Shown in pieces: positions 48,465-56,997 of a stretch of 64,000 nucleotides of DNA (position 1 is its first letter; every line of letters begins with the position of its first letter). The DNA lies in the NCBI GenBank assembly GCA_002310215.1, contig DBYR01000018.1:113024-177023 (forward strand). The letters run 5' to 3'. Position numbers and translations under genes: made by a program. This DNA comes from Bacteroidales bacterium UBA1181. GTDB lineage: Bacteria; Bacteroidota; Bacteroidia; Bacteroidales; Paludibacteraceae. The notes under the pieces were generated by a model. The model worked only from the letters and a program-made list of their open reading frames with translations. It was not told where the DNA came from and made no database searches.

Positions 48465-48466
48465 AA

Positions 48467-50176
48467 TCACCAGAATATTTGAGAGTTATACTCCGCCACG
48501 TTGCCGCAATTATCCTTCACGACAATCCGTAGCGAATGATTTTTATTTCTTTCCACCAGATGGCTATCCATCCAAAAGGTGATAAGGCGTGTCTTATAAT
48601 CGAACTCGAACATCACCCACTTGTCATCAATGTATCCGTCGTAGGAAGCGATACCAGACTGTGCATCATTGATTTTGAAGCGCAAGAAAGGCTGGTTCGC
48701 CAAGTTCTTCGTATGCACAGGCAATATGACAGGCTTCACGGAATCCGCCGCCACAGCGAACCGTCCGAAGGTATTGGTACGTCCGACCACATACCCGTTA
48801 TTGTAATTAGCGAGCACCGCCCCCGCAGGCAATCCCTTGTCGGTTACCTTCGAGATGTAGTATTTGGACTTATCCTTCAACGAATCTTTCGTGACACGGA
48901 GGGAGATATCGCAGAAACAATGGAGCGGAGCGTACCATGAACCGATTTGATGGATATCAGAGTAAAAACCGGATCGGGTCGGAGTCATCCGCGAATAATT
49001 CTCCGGCACATCCGTGTAGAGCGCATTGGCCGGAAGCTGCAGTGCGAAATCCTCCTTCACGATGAATTTAGCATCACCACAACGTATCAGGCTGTCGGCA
49101 GGCAAGGTATTCCGTTCCCAACTGGTTTTCTTCCCGTGGATAGTAAAGGAGAACTGGTCCGATTTGCCGAAGTCGTCCGTCACGACATACTTCACCTCGT
49201 AGGCTTTCTCTTTGTCGATGAAGAATGTGCCGGACAAACCGTCATGCAGATGCAACGGGCTATTTTTGTCCTTAAAAGACTTCATGAAGAATTCCCCAGT
49301 AGAGAGTTGCTGAGCGTAATCGATGAAACCATTCAGCGCGCGCGTGTCGGCGAACTTAATATTCGTGATGGTGACATCGGAGATCAACGTATTATCCACA
49401 TAGAGTTTCAGGTTCCTTGGCGTATATTTAAAGGAAGTGTTCGACATGAAATCGACAGCTTTCACGGCGAATCCCAGTTTTCCCCATGCATTGATATGTT
49501 GTCCGTTCTTCAGGACCCTCTGTCTCGCCTTGTTGACGATTATATTGTAACGTTGCTCCTTCTGGTCATTCACGCGTCCCTCATCATCCAATCCATATAT
49601 TTTCACAGCGTTAATACGAGGGGCACGTTCGTCCTTAAGTCCGAAGTACTTGTTCAGCAAGAGAGGGTTCTGCAATGCCTGGTCCTCCGTGCGTCGGATC
49701 TCGAAATGGAGGTGAGGGCCTCCCGACGCACCCGTATTGCCCGAGATAGCGAACTGTTCACCCTTCTTCACCATAATATCATTAGGAGAGAATTCCATAT
49801 CGACCTCAAACTTCATATCGGCATATTGCTTAGCCTTCACGATGGAATCTATGCGCGGGACGAACCCGTTCAGATGTCCGTACACCGACGTGAAGCCATT
49901 GGGATGAGCGATGTGAACGCACTTGCCATAACCAGTCCTGCTAATGGAAATCTTAGAAATATAACCGTCAGCCACCGCATAGATGGGTTTATTCTCCTCC
50001 CCGTTCGTCCGGAAATCCAGGCCACCATGGAAATGGTTTCTCCTCATCTCGGCGAAGCTACCGCTCAAGGTAGTCTCGAAATCAAGAGGAGAGCAAATCT
50101 GCCAATTACCGAATTGCGCGGACGAATTCACATACACAGCCACAAAAACCAACAAAAAAAAGAAATTTCTCATCAC
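48467..50176 (-). CDS. M23-family peptidoglycan endopeptidase-like protein, secreted
   Basis: 569 residues with a signal peptide (cleavage near SSA-QFG). The LytM/M23 domain is at residues ~30-185: Zn ligands H50 and D54 in H-F-H-G-G-L-D, and the catalytic/ligand pair H155 and H157 in GPHLHFE. Active M23 enzymes cleave peptidoglycan cross-links. The C-terminal ~370 residues contain beta-rich segments with no catalytic motif I recognise, possibly Ig-like domains that position the enzyme. First gene of an operon with the C69 homologue, suggesting joint work on envelope peptides. Confidence 0.9.
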   Translation of the reverse strand: MMRNFFFLLVFVAVYVNSSAQFGNWQICSPLDFETTLSGSFAEMRRNHFHGGLDFRTNGEENKPIYAVADGYISKISISRTGYGKCVHIAHPNGFTSVYGHLNGFVPRIDSIVKAKQYADMKFEVDMEFSPNDIMVKKGEQFAISGNTGASGGPHLHFEIRRTEDQALQNPLLLNKYFGLKDERAPRINAVKIYGLDDEGRVNDQKEQRYNIIVNKARQRVLKNGQHINAWGKLGFAVKAVDFMSNTSFKYTPRNLKLYVDNTLISDVTITNIKFADTRALNGFIDYAQQLSTGEFFMKSFKDKNSPLHLHDGLSGTFFIDKEKAYEVKYVVTDDFGKSDQFSFTIHGKKTSWERNTLPADSLIRCGDAKFIVKEDFALQLPANALYTDVPENYSRMTPTRSGFYSDIHQIGSWYAPLHCFCDISLRVTKDSLKDKSKYYISKVTDKGLPAGAVLANYNNGYVVGRTNTFGRFAVAADSVKPVILPVHTKNLANQPFLRFKINDAQSGIASYDGYIDDKWVMFEFDYKTRLITFWMDSHLVERNKNHSLRIVVKDNCGNVAEYNSQIFW

Positions 50177-50198
50177 TTAACACGCTTTTTATCCATTG

Positions 50199-50231
50199 CA
50201 AAAATACCAATTCTGTCCGACATTAAACCAA
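50199..50231 (-). promoter_or_regulatory. Promoter for the M23-C69 operon
   Basis: Minus strand: TTGG at 50231-50228, a 21-nt gap and TATTTTTG at 50206-50199, a full match to the Bacteroidetes consensus, 22 nt before the start codon. Confidence 0.6.
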
Positions 50232-50322
50232 GAAACGGCAAAACATAGGAAACAAAAGCCCCCATTTTTAGATTTGTTAAGGATTATTTCAGGAGGAGCG
50301 CGTCAAAATATCCCAAAATTTA

Positions 50323-50330
50323 TAAATTTG
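50323..50330 (+). promoter_or_regulatory. -7 box for the first DUF1573 gene
   Basis: TAAATTTG matches TAnnTTTG. The leader to the ATG at 50407 is about 70 nt. With 50199-50231 it makes a divergent promoter pair in the 50177-50406 gap; nothing else was seen there. Confidence 0.5.
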
Positions 50331-50406
50331 CATTTCGAAAAAACAAGAGTCGATTCGACTCCAAGAGACAATAGGGAAAGAAATGTTTAATATTAAATAA
50401 AAAGAA

Positions 50407-51516
50407 ATGAAAAAGTTGTTATTTTCTTTTATCGCATTGTTCGCAGGAATTGCGACTATGTTTGCAGATGGTGCGCCGGAAATCTCTTTCGAAGAGATTA
50501 TCCATGACTTTGGAACATTCCCAGAGGAGAACGGCAAGGTTTCATGCACATTCGAGTTCAAGAACGTCGGCAGCGCCGATTTGGTTCTCCAAAGTGTGAA
50601 AGCTTCTTGCGGTTGTACTACTCCTGAATGGACCAAAGAACCTGTTAAACCAGGAGAGAAAGGTGTGGTAAAAGCCACTTACAATGCAACAGGCCGTCCG
50701 GGATCATTCACCAAGACCATCACCGTGAAATCAAACGCTGGAGAGAAGAGATTGACCATCAAGGGTGAGGTAATCCCTAAGGCTCAGAAAGTGGAGGATA
50801 AATATCCATTCGAGGTGAATGGCCTTCGTCTGATGAAGAAGAACTGCTACTTCAACACTATTTACTTCACAGACGACGTTAACGCGAAGAAGGATGCAAA
50901 AGCAAAGCCACAGAGCAAGACTGAGGTGATTGAGATCATCAACAACGGCAAGGAGGACATCAAGGTTTCCTTTGAGAACGGAAATCCTAAATTGGTTTCT
51001 GTAAAGGCAACTCCTGAAGTATTGAAAGCCGGAGAGAGAGGTAGCATCGAGGTCACTGTTGACCCGAAGGATTCTGGCGTTTGGGGCACTTTCAAAAAGA
51101 CTTTGAAGGTTAAGGCAAACGGCAAAACCGCCGACTTCGACATCACCCTTTACGGAAACGTGGCAGAGGACTTCTCCTTCATGACTCCAGAGGACAAGGC
51201 AGACGCTCCTGTATTGACAGTCGGCAACGCCATCTCTCTCGAGCCAATCGAATTAGGCAAGACGAAGACCTTCAAATTCAAAGTACAGAACACAGGAAAG
51301 AAACCTCTCATCATCCGTTCTTCTCACTGCGACGCTGAAGGATTCTCCGTTAAGGCTCCAACTAAGCCAATCAAGGCCGGTAAGGATGGAGAGATTTATG
51401 TGACGGTCAACACGGCTAACTCAAAAGCTGGCAAATACAGCCAAAGGCTGACATTAACCACCAATGACCCTAACCGTAGCACGTTCGTAATCAACTTGGT
51501 CGGCGAGATCAAATAA
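50407..51516 (+). CDS. Secreted DUF1573 protein with three Ig-like segments
   Basis: 369 residues. The signal peptide is MKKLLFSFIALFAGIATMFA. Residues ~25-125 are a DUF1573 domain (ISFEEIIHDFGTF ... FKNVGSADLVLQSVKASCGCTTPEWTKEPVKPGEKG) with the hallmark S-C-G-C. Two further related beta-sandwich segments follow, without the C-G-C motif (~165-245 and ~260-369, the latter with KFKVQNTGKKPLIIRSSHCDAEGF). The molecular function of DUF1573 is not known. It is expressed alone: its own promoter lies upstream and a perfect terminator follows. A small single-domain DUF1573 protein lies 1.9 kb downstream in the thiol cluster. Confidence 0.85.
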   Translation: MKKLLFSFIALFAGIATMFADGAPEISFEEIIHDFGTFPEENGKVSCTFEFKNVGSADLVLQSVKASCGCTTPEWTKEPVKPGEKGVVKATYNATGRPGSFTKTITVKSNAGEKRLTIKGEVIPKAQKVEDKYPFEVNGLRLMKKNCYFNTIYFTDDVNAKKDAKAKPQSKTEVIEIINNGKEDIKVSFENGNPKLVSVKATPEVLKAGERGSIEVTVDPKDSGVWGTFKKTLKVKANGKTADFDITLYGNVAEDFSFMTPEDKADAPVLTVGNAISLEPIELGKTKTFKFKVQNTGKKPLIIRSSHCDAEGFSVKAPTKPIKAGKDGEIYVTVNTANSKAGKYSQRLTLTTNDPNRSTFVINLVGEIK

Positions 51517-51539
51517 TCCGTCCATAAAATAATGATTCA

Positions 51540-51578
51540 GCGATAGGGATAGCCAGTTTATCCCTATCGCTTTTTTTT
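51540..51578 (+). terminator. Rho-independent terminator after the first DUF1573 gene
   Basis: Perfect 12-bp arms (51540-51551 and 51559-51570, core GATAGGGATA), a 7-nt loop and eight T residues directly after. Confidence 0.92.
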
Positions 51579-51579
51579 A

Positions 51580-51587
51580 TACCTTTG
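51580..51587 (+). promoter_or_regulatory. -7 box for the TlpA-CcdA-DUF1573 operon
   Basis: TACCTTTG, an exact TAnnTTTG match, lies immediately after the terminator T tract and 15 nt before the GTG start at 51603. The terminator and promoter are packed into less than 50 nt. Confidence 0.55.
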
Positions 51588-51602
51588 CCAAAAAATTAAT
51601 CG

Positions 51603-52700
51603 GTGAGGAATTGCTTCTTATTCATATTGTTTCTACTCCTTTTCACCGCTTGTGGAAAGAAGGACAGATACGTCATCCACGGAAACCTGCGATGCGTGAG
51701 CGCCAAAGAGGTCTATATGTTGGAGATGAATCAGTTGGGCGAAATGGTCACCATCGACAGCACAACCATCCATAACGGCGACTTCAAATTCAGAGGGCAT
51801 GTGGAGTACCCCACCATGCGGTTCATCAGAGTGGGCTCCGGACGCCCGTTCGACGTGTTTGTGGAGAACGAAGAGATAAACATCCGTGGCTCTGTACTAT
51901 ACCCTGACGAAATAACTGTCTCAGGCTCCAACTCACAGGCGGAGCTGAACTTCCTGATGAGCGAATACAAAAACATCTCCAACAAAAGGAGTTCCATATT
52001 GGTGAAACTATCCAATGCGAAGAAACAGCGAGACCCTCAACTGGTGAAGACCCTCACCAAGCACTACGAGACACTGCCCGACTCTCTGCTCTCCATCACA
52101 GAACGGTTCGTCGCCAGCAACCCCACCTCCATCGGCGCCGCTTACTTCGTATGTTCACTTTCAGAATCCTTCTCCATGGCTAAGCTGGAAAGCATCATCA
52201 AACGATTCGATCCTTCCATCGCCAACTCGCAGTACGTCAAATACCTGAACGACGAACTCGCGCTCACAAAGAAATTCGCAGTCGGTTCGGAAGCGCCGGA
52301 CTTTAATCTGACCACCATAGAAGGAGACTCCATCACCTTGGAAAAATACAAGGGAAAATACCTCTACATCGACTTCGGCGCATCATGGTGCAAGGAGACG
52401 GCGGAAAGGAACGAGGTGTTGCTGGACCTTTACCACCGATACCATCCCATGGGGTTGGAAATCCTCTCCGTTTCCCTCGACTCGGACGAGGACGAATGGC
52501 ACGACTTCGCCTGCCGGGAGCCCGAACTTCCTTGGGAACAAGCCTCCGACCTACTCTATTGGGCAAGCCCCATCACAAAGCAATACAGAATCAATCAGAT
52601 CCCTTACGGCGTGCTGGTCAGTCCAGAAGGGGAAGTACTGCTGATTGATGATAAAAAAATCAACTTGGGAAACCATCTAAGGAAAAAATTCGGACGATAA
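51603..52700 (+). CDS. TlpA/ResA-like lipoprotein with DUF4369 domain and single-Cys active site
   Basis: 365 residues, GTG start. The lipobox L-F-T-A-C puts the lipidated Cys at residue 17. Residues ~20-110 fit DUF4369 (Y-V-I-H-G-N-L ... V-Y-M-L-E). A helical linker follows, then a thioredoxin fold from ~225 (G-S-E-A-P-D-F-N-L-T). The redox motif, normally W-C-x-x-C, is W262-C263-K-E-T266 here: the second Cys is missing. It is therefore unlikely to be a standard disulfide reductase; a peroxiredoxin-like or mixed-disulfide role is possible. First gene of an operon: 1 nt separates its stop from the CcdA-like start. Confidence 0.85.
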   Translation: MRNCFLFILFLLLFTACGKKDRYVIHGNLRCVSAKEVYMLEMNQLGEMVTIDSTTIHNGDFKFRGHVEYPTMRFIRVGSGRPFDVFVENEEINIRGSVLYPDEITVSGSNSQAELNFLMSEYKNISNKRSSILVKLSNAKKQRDPQLVKTLTKHYETLPDSLLSITERFVASNPTSIGAAYFVCSLSESFSMAKLESIIKRFDPSIANSQYVKYLNDELALTKKFAVGSEAPDFNLTTIEGDSITLEKYKGKYLYIDFGASWCKETAERNEVLLDLYHRYHPMGLEILSVSLDSDEDEWHDFACREPELPWEQASDLLYWASPITKQYRINQIPYGVLVSPEGEVLLIDDKKINLGNHLRKKFGR

Positions 52701-52701
52701 C

Positions 52702-53403
52702 ATGGACTTCATATCACACTTGCATGGCTGGGAACATCTTTGGATAAGCTCCATCATTTGGGGGCTCATCGTCTCCGTATGCCCCTGCACAATGGCCGCC
52801 AATATCACAGCCATCACAGCGATGTCCAAGGACGGGGAAGGCAGGCGAAGCGTATTCACGAGAGGCATCGCCTACGCCATCGGCAGAGCCACAGCCTACA
52901 TTCTATTGGGCATCCTGCTCTTCAGCTTCGCCCAAGGGCTACACATCGGGGAATCATTCCAACACCTATTCGGTCTCTTCCTCGGACCCATACTCGTCCT
53001 CATCGGAATCCTGATGCTGGATATCATCCACATCCATGGATTGGCGGACAGATGCATGGTAGTGTTCAACAAAATGGTCAAGCAATTCGGATTCTGGAAA
53101 TCCTTCCTGCTCGGCATACTGTTGGCCTTCGCCTTCTGCCCCTACAGCGCGACCATCTACTTCGGCGTCGTCATCCCCTCTTCCCTATCGGCAGAGAACG
53201 GATACATCGTGCCGATTGTATTCGCCATCGGAGCGACGATACCCGTCCTGCTATTGGCTTGGATTTTTGCGTTCAGCATGGACACGGCGAAAAAGACATT
53301 GGAGAAATTCCAGCACTATGAGCTCTGGTTCAGACGTATTTTAGCCATACTCTTCATTATATCAGGAATTTTGTTTATCTTAGAGTATTACTTTGAACAT
53401 TAA
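52702..53403 (+). CDS. CcdA/DsbD-like polytopic membrane protein (possibly ArsG-type permease family)
   Basis: 233 residues with about six membrane segments. Cys-Pro motifs typical of the CcdA/DsbD-beta superfamily lie in the first segment (S-V-C27-P-C29-T-M-A-A-N) and in the fourth (A-F-C-P-Y-S-A-T-I-Y-F). CcdA-type proteins carry electrons from cytoplasmic thioredoxin across the membrane to envelope thiol proteins. The same fold is also used by permeases annotated as ArsG-type efflux proteins and by TauE/SafE-like proteins; no arsenic gene is nearby. The position between a thioredoxin-like lipoprotein and a Cys-motif DUF1573 protein favours thiol transfer. Confidence 0.75.
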   Translation: MDFISHLHGWEHLWISSIIWGLIVSVCPCTMAANITAITAMSKDGEGRRSVFTRGIAYAIGRATAYILLGILLFSFAQGLHIGESFQHLFGLFLGPILVLIGILMLDIIHIHGLADRCMVVFNKMVKQFGFWKSFLLGILLAFAFCPYSATIYFGVVIPSSLSAENGYIVPIVFAIGATIPVLLLAWIFAFSMDTAKKTLEKFQHYELWFRRILAILFIISGILFILEYYFEH

Positions 53404-53414
53404 AAATTAGCAGC

Positions 53415-53792
53415 ATGAAAAAACTTTTTTTATTCCTGATAGTTTCATTGCCTCTCGCCATGACGCAAGCGGCAGAGAAGGCAAAAATCGTATTTGAAGA
53501 GACCTCCTATGTCTTTTCGGACAATGTGTTGGGTGAGACATCCGAGCACGTCTTTGTGTTCAAGAACGAAGGGAAAGCACCGCTTGTCGTATCCGACGCT
53601 ATTCCGTCCTGCGGCTGTGTGAAACCTTCATGGACCCGCAGACCGGTAGCCCCAGGCGACACAGGCTCTGTCCATGTATACTACACCAGCAAAGTGAGCG
53701 GAGCCTTCCACAAAACCATCAAGATATACTCTAACACGAGCGGCAAGAAACCTGTCCTGACCATTTCTGGAGAAACCAAGGCGGGGAAATAA
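53415..53792 (+). CDS. Small secreted single-domain DUF1573 protein
   Basis: 125 residues with a signal peptide (MKKLFLFLIVSLPLAMTQA). One DUF1573 domain (F-E-E-T-S-Y-V-F ... F-K-N-E-G-K-A-P-L-V-V) with S-C-G-C-V-K-P-S-W, the same hallmark as the larger protein at 50407. It starts 11 nt after the CcdA-like gene and is the third gene of the operon. The paired cysteines in S-C-G-C are candidates for redox exchange or metal binding with the two upstream products; this is inference. Confidence 0.85.
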   Translation: MKKLFLFLIVSLPLAMTQAAEKAKIVFEETSYVFSDNVLGETSEHVFVFKNEGKAPLVVSDAIPSCGCVKPSWTRRPVAPGDTGSVHVYYTSKVSGAFHKTIKIYSNTSGKKPVLTISGETKAGK

Positions 53793-53819
53793 AAGGGCAA
53801 AGGAATATATCTAAACAGG

Positions 53820-53857
53820 ATGAACCCCGAAAGGCACAAGTGTCTTCCGGGGTTCAT
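53820..53857. terminator. Long hairpin between convergent genes, probable bidirectional terminator
   Basis: Two 18-nt arms with a 2-nt loop; pairing is complete except for one mismatch and one G-U pair. The outer ten pairs include ATGAACCCCG. T-rich sequence after the hairpin is short, so efficiency is uncertain. It lies between the DUF1573 stop (53792) and the metE stop (53886). Confidence 0.65.
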
Positions 53858-53885
53858 TTCCTCTTGGTGGAACGGAGGGACAAAC

Positions 53886-56177
53886 CTATCCCCTTAATTT
53901 CTTCGCAGCCTCCACCATGTTCCGCAATGAGGCTTCCGTCTCAGCCCAACCACGCGTCTTAAGACCGCAATCCGGGTTCACCCAGAGTTGAGCAGGATTG
54001 ATGACCTGAGCCGCCTTGCGCATAAGAGCCACCATCTCGTCAACAGAAGGCACACGAGGAGAATGGATGTCGTAAACGCCAGGACCGATCTCGTTAGGGT
54101 ACTTGAACTTCACGAAGGCATCCAGCAGCTCCATCTGGCTACGGGCGCACTCGATGGTGATCACATCAGCATCCATCATGGCGATATGGTCAATGATATC
54201 ATTGAACTCGCTGTAGCACATGTGCGTGTGGATCTGCGTCTCGTCTTTCACACCCGATGCGGAGATACGGAAAGCCTCCACCGCGCTGTCGAGATATGCC
54301 TTCCTGTCTCTTTTCCTGAGCGGCAATCCCTCACGGATAGCAGGCTCATCGATCTGAATCACCTTGATACCCGCCTTTTCGAGGTCGACCACCTCGTCAC
54401 GGATAGCCAGTGCGATCTGCTTCATCGTAACCGCCCTTGGCTGGTCGTTACGCACAAAGCTCCATTGCAATATAGTGACTGGACCAGTAAGCATGCCCTT
54501 GACGGGTTTATCCGTTAGGCTCTGCGCATACGTTATCCAATCTATCGTCATAGCATTAGGTCTAGATACATCTCCGAAGATAACTGGAGGCTTCACGCAA
54601 CGGCTACCATAGCTCTGCACCCATCCGTTCTGCGTGAAAGCGAAGCCGCTCAACTGCTCGCCGAAATACTCCACCATGTCATTGCGCTCAGACTCGCCAT
54701 GGACGAGGACGTCAAGGCCAATCTCCTCCTGCTTGCGGATCGTCTTCTCGATTTCGCCTTTCAGCAAGTTAGTGTACTCAACCTTTGTGATCTCGCCCTT
54801 CTTGAATTTGCTTCGCCATGAGCGGACCTCCACCGTCTGAGGGAATGAACCGATTGTGGTAGTCGGGAAGAGAGGGAGGTTGAGCACCTTACGCTGCACT
54901 TGGATACGAGTCGCGAACGGGCTGTTCCTTCGTGCGAAATCAGGCGTGATACCCGCCATTCTTCTCCTCACCTCCGCATTGTTCGTCAAGCCCGACGAGC
55001 GGCGATTCTCTATGTCGACAATATTGTTCTGCAAAGCCACCTTCGCCTTCTCAGACGGAGCGTTGTCCGCAAGATCTGCCAGCGTCGCCACCTCAGCCAC
55101 CTTCTGACGGGCGAAGGCCATCCATCGTTTCACCTCGCCAGGCAATGACTTCTCGTTCTTCTCGTTCTCCAAATCGAATGGGGAGTGGAGCAACGAGCAA
55201 CTCGTGGAGATGATCACACGATCCTCGCCCAACAAATGCTTCACACCCTCGATGATCTCAAGGGATTGGACGAAATCATTCTTCCAGATGTTCCTTCCGT
55301 CGACCACACCCAAGCTCAACACCGTGTTTCCCTTTAAACGGGCGACCACATCCTTCCATTGTTGAGGAGCACGCACAAGGTCTATATGCAACACACTGAC
55401 ATTAAGATCAACGGCAAGATCCGTATTATCCGCAAGGCTGTCGAAATAGGTGGCGAGAATAACCTTTAGCTTTGTGCTCTTAACGATCTCCGCATAGACT
55501 TTGCGATAGAGGTCCTTGATATCCTCGTTGATATCCGTGGCAAGAATCGGTTCGTCTATCTGAACATACTCCGCACCAACGGCTTCAAGTTGTTTCAGCA
55601 TTTCCACATAGACAGGCAATAATCTGTCAATCAAATCGATACGGCTGAATCCCTTCTCTTTTTCTTTGCCTAAGAGCAAATAGGTGACCGGACCGATCAA
55701 CACAGGCTTGGTTTTGATGCCGAGGGCAAGCGCCTCTTTGAACTCTTCGGCAGCTTTGTTATACAAGAGCGTAAACTCCTGATTTTTGGTAAATTCGGGA
55801 ACGATGTAATGGTAATTCGTATCGAACCATTTTGTCATCTCCATGGCCGTCACATCAATACCATTCTTCTGAAATCCGTGGGCCATCGCGAAATAGAGAT
55901 CCAGTCTATCGTTCCTCAACGCATTGTAACGCTCAGGAATGGCGCCGACGCAAAGAGACATGTCGAGCGTCTGGTCATAGAACGAGAAGTCATTGCTCGG
56001 AATCAACGTGATACCGGCCTCCTTTTGCAGTGTCCAATTACTTCTACGGATTTCGGCCGCAACTTTCAACAAATCCTCCTTCGAGGCTTTACCGGCCCAA
56101 TAGGCCTCTTCAATTTTCTTTAATTCACGATTGGCACCCACACGCGGATAACCCAAAATATTTGTTTTTAACGACAT
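53886..56177 (-). CDS. metE: Cobalamin-independent methionine synthase
   Basis: 763 residues, normal for MetE. It transfers the methyl group of methyltetrahydrofolate (polyglutamate) to homocysteine in the cytoplasm, the last step of methionine synthesis. The N-terminal barrel (from K-T-N-I-L-G-Y-P-R-V-G) and the C-terminal catalytic barrel (from P-T-T-T-I-G-S-F-P-Q-T) are both complete. The zinc ligands are H652 and C654 in H-T-H-M-C-Y-S-E-F, E676 in T-I-E-C-A-R-S and C737 in N-P-D-C-G-L-K-T-R-G-W; each is offset by 11 from the E. coli ligands. Divergent from an Lrp-type regulator, which suggests local control. No B12 riboswitch fits in its short leader. Confidence 0.97.
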   Translation of the reverse strand: MSLKTNILGYPRVGANRELKKIEEAYWAGKASKEDLLKVAAEIRRSNWTLQKEAGITLIPSNDFSFYDQTLDMSLCVGAIPERYNALRNDRLDLYFAMAHGFQKNGIDVTAMEMTKWFDTNYHYIVPEFTKNQEFTLLYNKAAEEFKEALALGIKTKPVLIGPVTYLLLGKEKEKGFSRIDLIDRLLPVYVEMLKQLEAVGAEYVQIDEPILATDINEDIKDLYRKVYAEIVKSTKLKVILATYFDSLADNTDLAVDLNVSVLHIDLVRAPQQWKDVVARLKGNTVLSLGVVDGRNIWKNDFVQSLEIIEGVKHLLGEDRVIISTSCSLLHSPFDLENEKNEKSLPGEVKRWMAFARQKVAEVATLADLADNAPSEKAKVALQNNIVDIENRRSSGLTNNAEVRRRMAGITPDFARRNSPFATRIQVQRKVLNLPLFPTTTIGSFPQTVEVRSWRSKFKKGEITKVEYTNLLKGEIEKTIRKQEEIGLDVLVHGESERNDMVEYFGEQLSGFAFTQNGWVQSYGSRCVKPPVIFGDVSRPNAMTIDWITYAQSLTDKPVKGMLTGPVTILQWSFVRNDQPRAVTMKQIALAIRDEVVDLEKAGIKVIQIDEPAIREGLPLRKRDRKAYLDSAVEAFRISASGVKDETQIHTHMCYSEFNDIIDHIAMMDADVITIECARSQMELLDAFVKFKYPNEIGPGVYDIHSPRVPSVDEMVALMRKAAQVINPAQLWVNPDCGLKTRGWAETEASLRNMVEAAKKLRG

Positions 56178-56233
56178 ATATTCTCAACACTGATTAAATT
56201 AAAAAATTATTTTACTTTGTTGCAATTGCGCTG

Positions 56234-56241
56234 CAAATGTA
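56234..56241 (-). promoter_or_regulatory. -7 box for metE
   Basis: The minus strand reads TACATTTG, matching TAnnTTTG, about 57 nt before the start codon at 56177. Confidence 0.45.
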
Positions 56242-56283
56242 CCCATTACTTTTAAACCATAAATATATTTTGTTCAATTCGGT

Positions 56284-56305
56284 AAAATATGCTTATTTTG
56301 CAAAA
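56284..56305. promoter_or_regulatory. AT-rich palindromes between metE and the Lrp-type gene, possible operator
   Basis: AAAATA-N4-TATTTT (56284-56299) overlaps the palindrome TTTTGCAAAA (56296-56305). Lrp/AsnC proteins bind AT-rich imperfect palindromes, often between themselves and the regulated gene. The site is about 45 nt upstream of the metE -7 box. Confidence 0.35.
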
Positions 56306-56355
56306 TCAAAGCACTAACACAAGAATATTATACTGAAAAATACAATTTTTACAAA

Positions 56356-56838
56356 ATGGAAAACGGCTACAAGTTGGACGAGACGGACATACGTATCCTG
56401 CAAGAACTGCAAAAAAACTCACAATTGACGGTAAAAGAGTTGGCGTCGAAGGTTCATCTATCCCCTTCCCCCACCTTCGAGCGGCAGAAACGGTTGGAGC
56501 GAGAGGGGTACATCACCCGATACATGGCGGTGGTGGACGCTAAGAAAGTGGGCAATGGCATCATGGTGCTCTGCAACATCCGCCTGAAGCAACACTCCGA
56601 GGAGATGATCCAGCAGTTCATGGACGCAGTTCAGGACATCGAGGAGATCACTGAATGTTTCAACACCAGCGGCGACTACGATTTCATCATCAAGGTTTTC
56701 GCGCGGGACATGTACGCATACCAACAATTTATGCAGCACAAGCTTGGTGCGATCAGTTGCTTAGGAAGTTTGCATAGCGTCTTCGTCATGTGCGAGACCA
56801 AAAACACACGTGGCGTACCGATTGTAGCGGAGAAGTAG
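56356..56838 (+). CDS. Lrp/AsnC-family transcriptional regulator
   Basis: 160 residues. The N-terminal winged HTH is canonical (L-D-E-T-D-I-R-I-L-Q-E-L-Q-K-N-S-Q-L-T-V-K-E-L-A, then L-S-P-S-P-T-F-E-R-Q-K-R-L-E-R-E-G-Y-I). The RAM effector-binding and oligomerisation domain follows from ~65 (V-L-C-N-I-R-L-K, G-D-Y-D-F-I-I-K-V). Family members sense amino acids. The divergent metE suggests methionine or a related metabolite as effector and autoregulation through the shared 178-nt gap. Confidence 0.92.
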   Translation: MENGYKLDETDIRILQELQKNSQLTVKELASKVHLSPSPTFERQKRLEREGYITRYMAVVDAKKVGNGIMVLCNIRLKQHSEEMIQQFMDAVQDIEEITECFNTSGDYDFIIKVFARDMYAYQQFMQHKLGAISCLGSLHSVFVMCETKNTRGVPIVAEK

Positions 56839-56930
56839 ATTCGTTCCATCCTATAGCGTGAAACAAGGATAGGCATCACAAGCATCATCCACAGGCATAT
56901 ATTTCACGAAAGCAGAAGAGAAGAAACAGA

Positions 56931-56970
56931 AGAGGGCACGTCGCCATTTTTCAAGTCCGACATGCCCTCT
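56931..56970 (-). terminator. Probable terminator of pgk
   Basis: 13-nt arms 56931-56943 and 56958-56970 (AGAGGGCACGTCG / CGACATGCCCTCT) pair with a single G-U type deviation and a 14-nt loop. On the minus strand a pyrimidine-rich stretch follows. The rest of 56839-56997 shows nothing further. Confidence 0.6.
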
Positions 56971-56997
56971 ATCTATTTATTATATCCTCAACGGGGA

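Noticed and set aside
46893..48482. 529-codon open frame opposite the C69 homologue
   Set aside because: It is antisense to a conserved secreted protein. Its composition is that of a mirrored coding strand and it has no signal peptide, motif or promoter.
48947..50248. 433-codon open frame opposite the M23 peptidase gene
   Set aside because: Same reasoning: the M23 gene has zinc ligands, signal peptide and promoter; the antisense frame has none.
52702..53403. Naming the membrane protein as an arsenical exporter
   Set aside because: It is similar in outline to ArsG-type permeases, but no ars gene is nearby and the thiol-protein neighbours make a CcdA-like role more likely; left at superfamily level.
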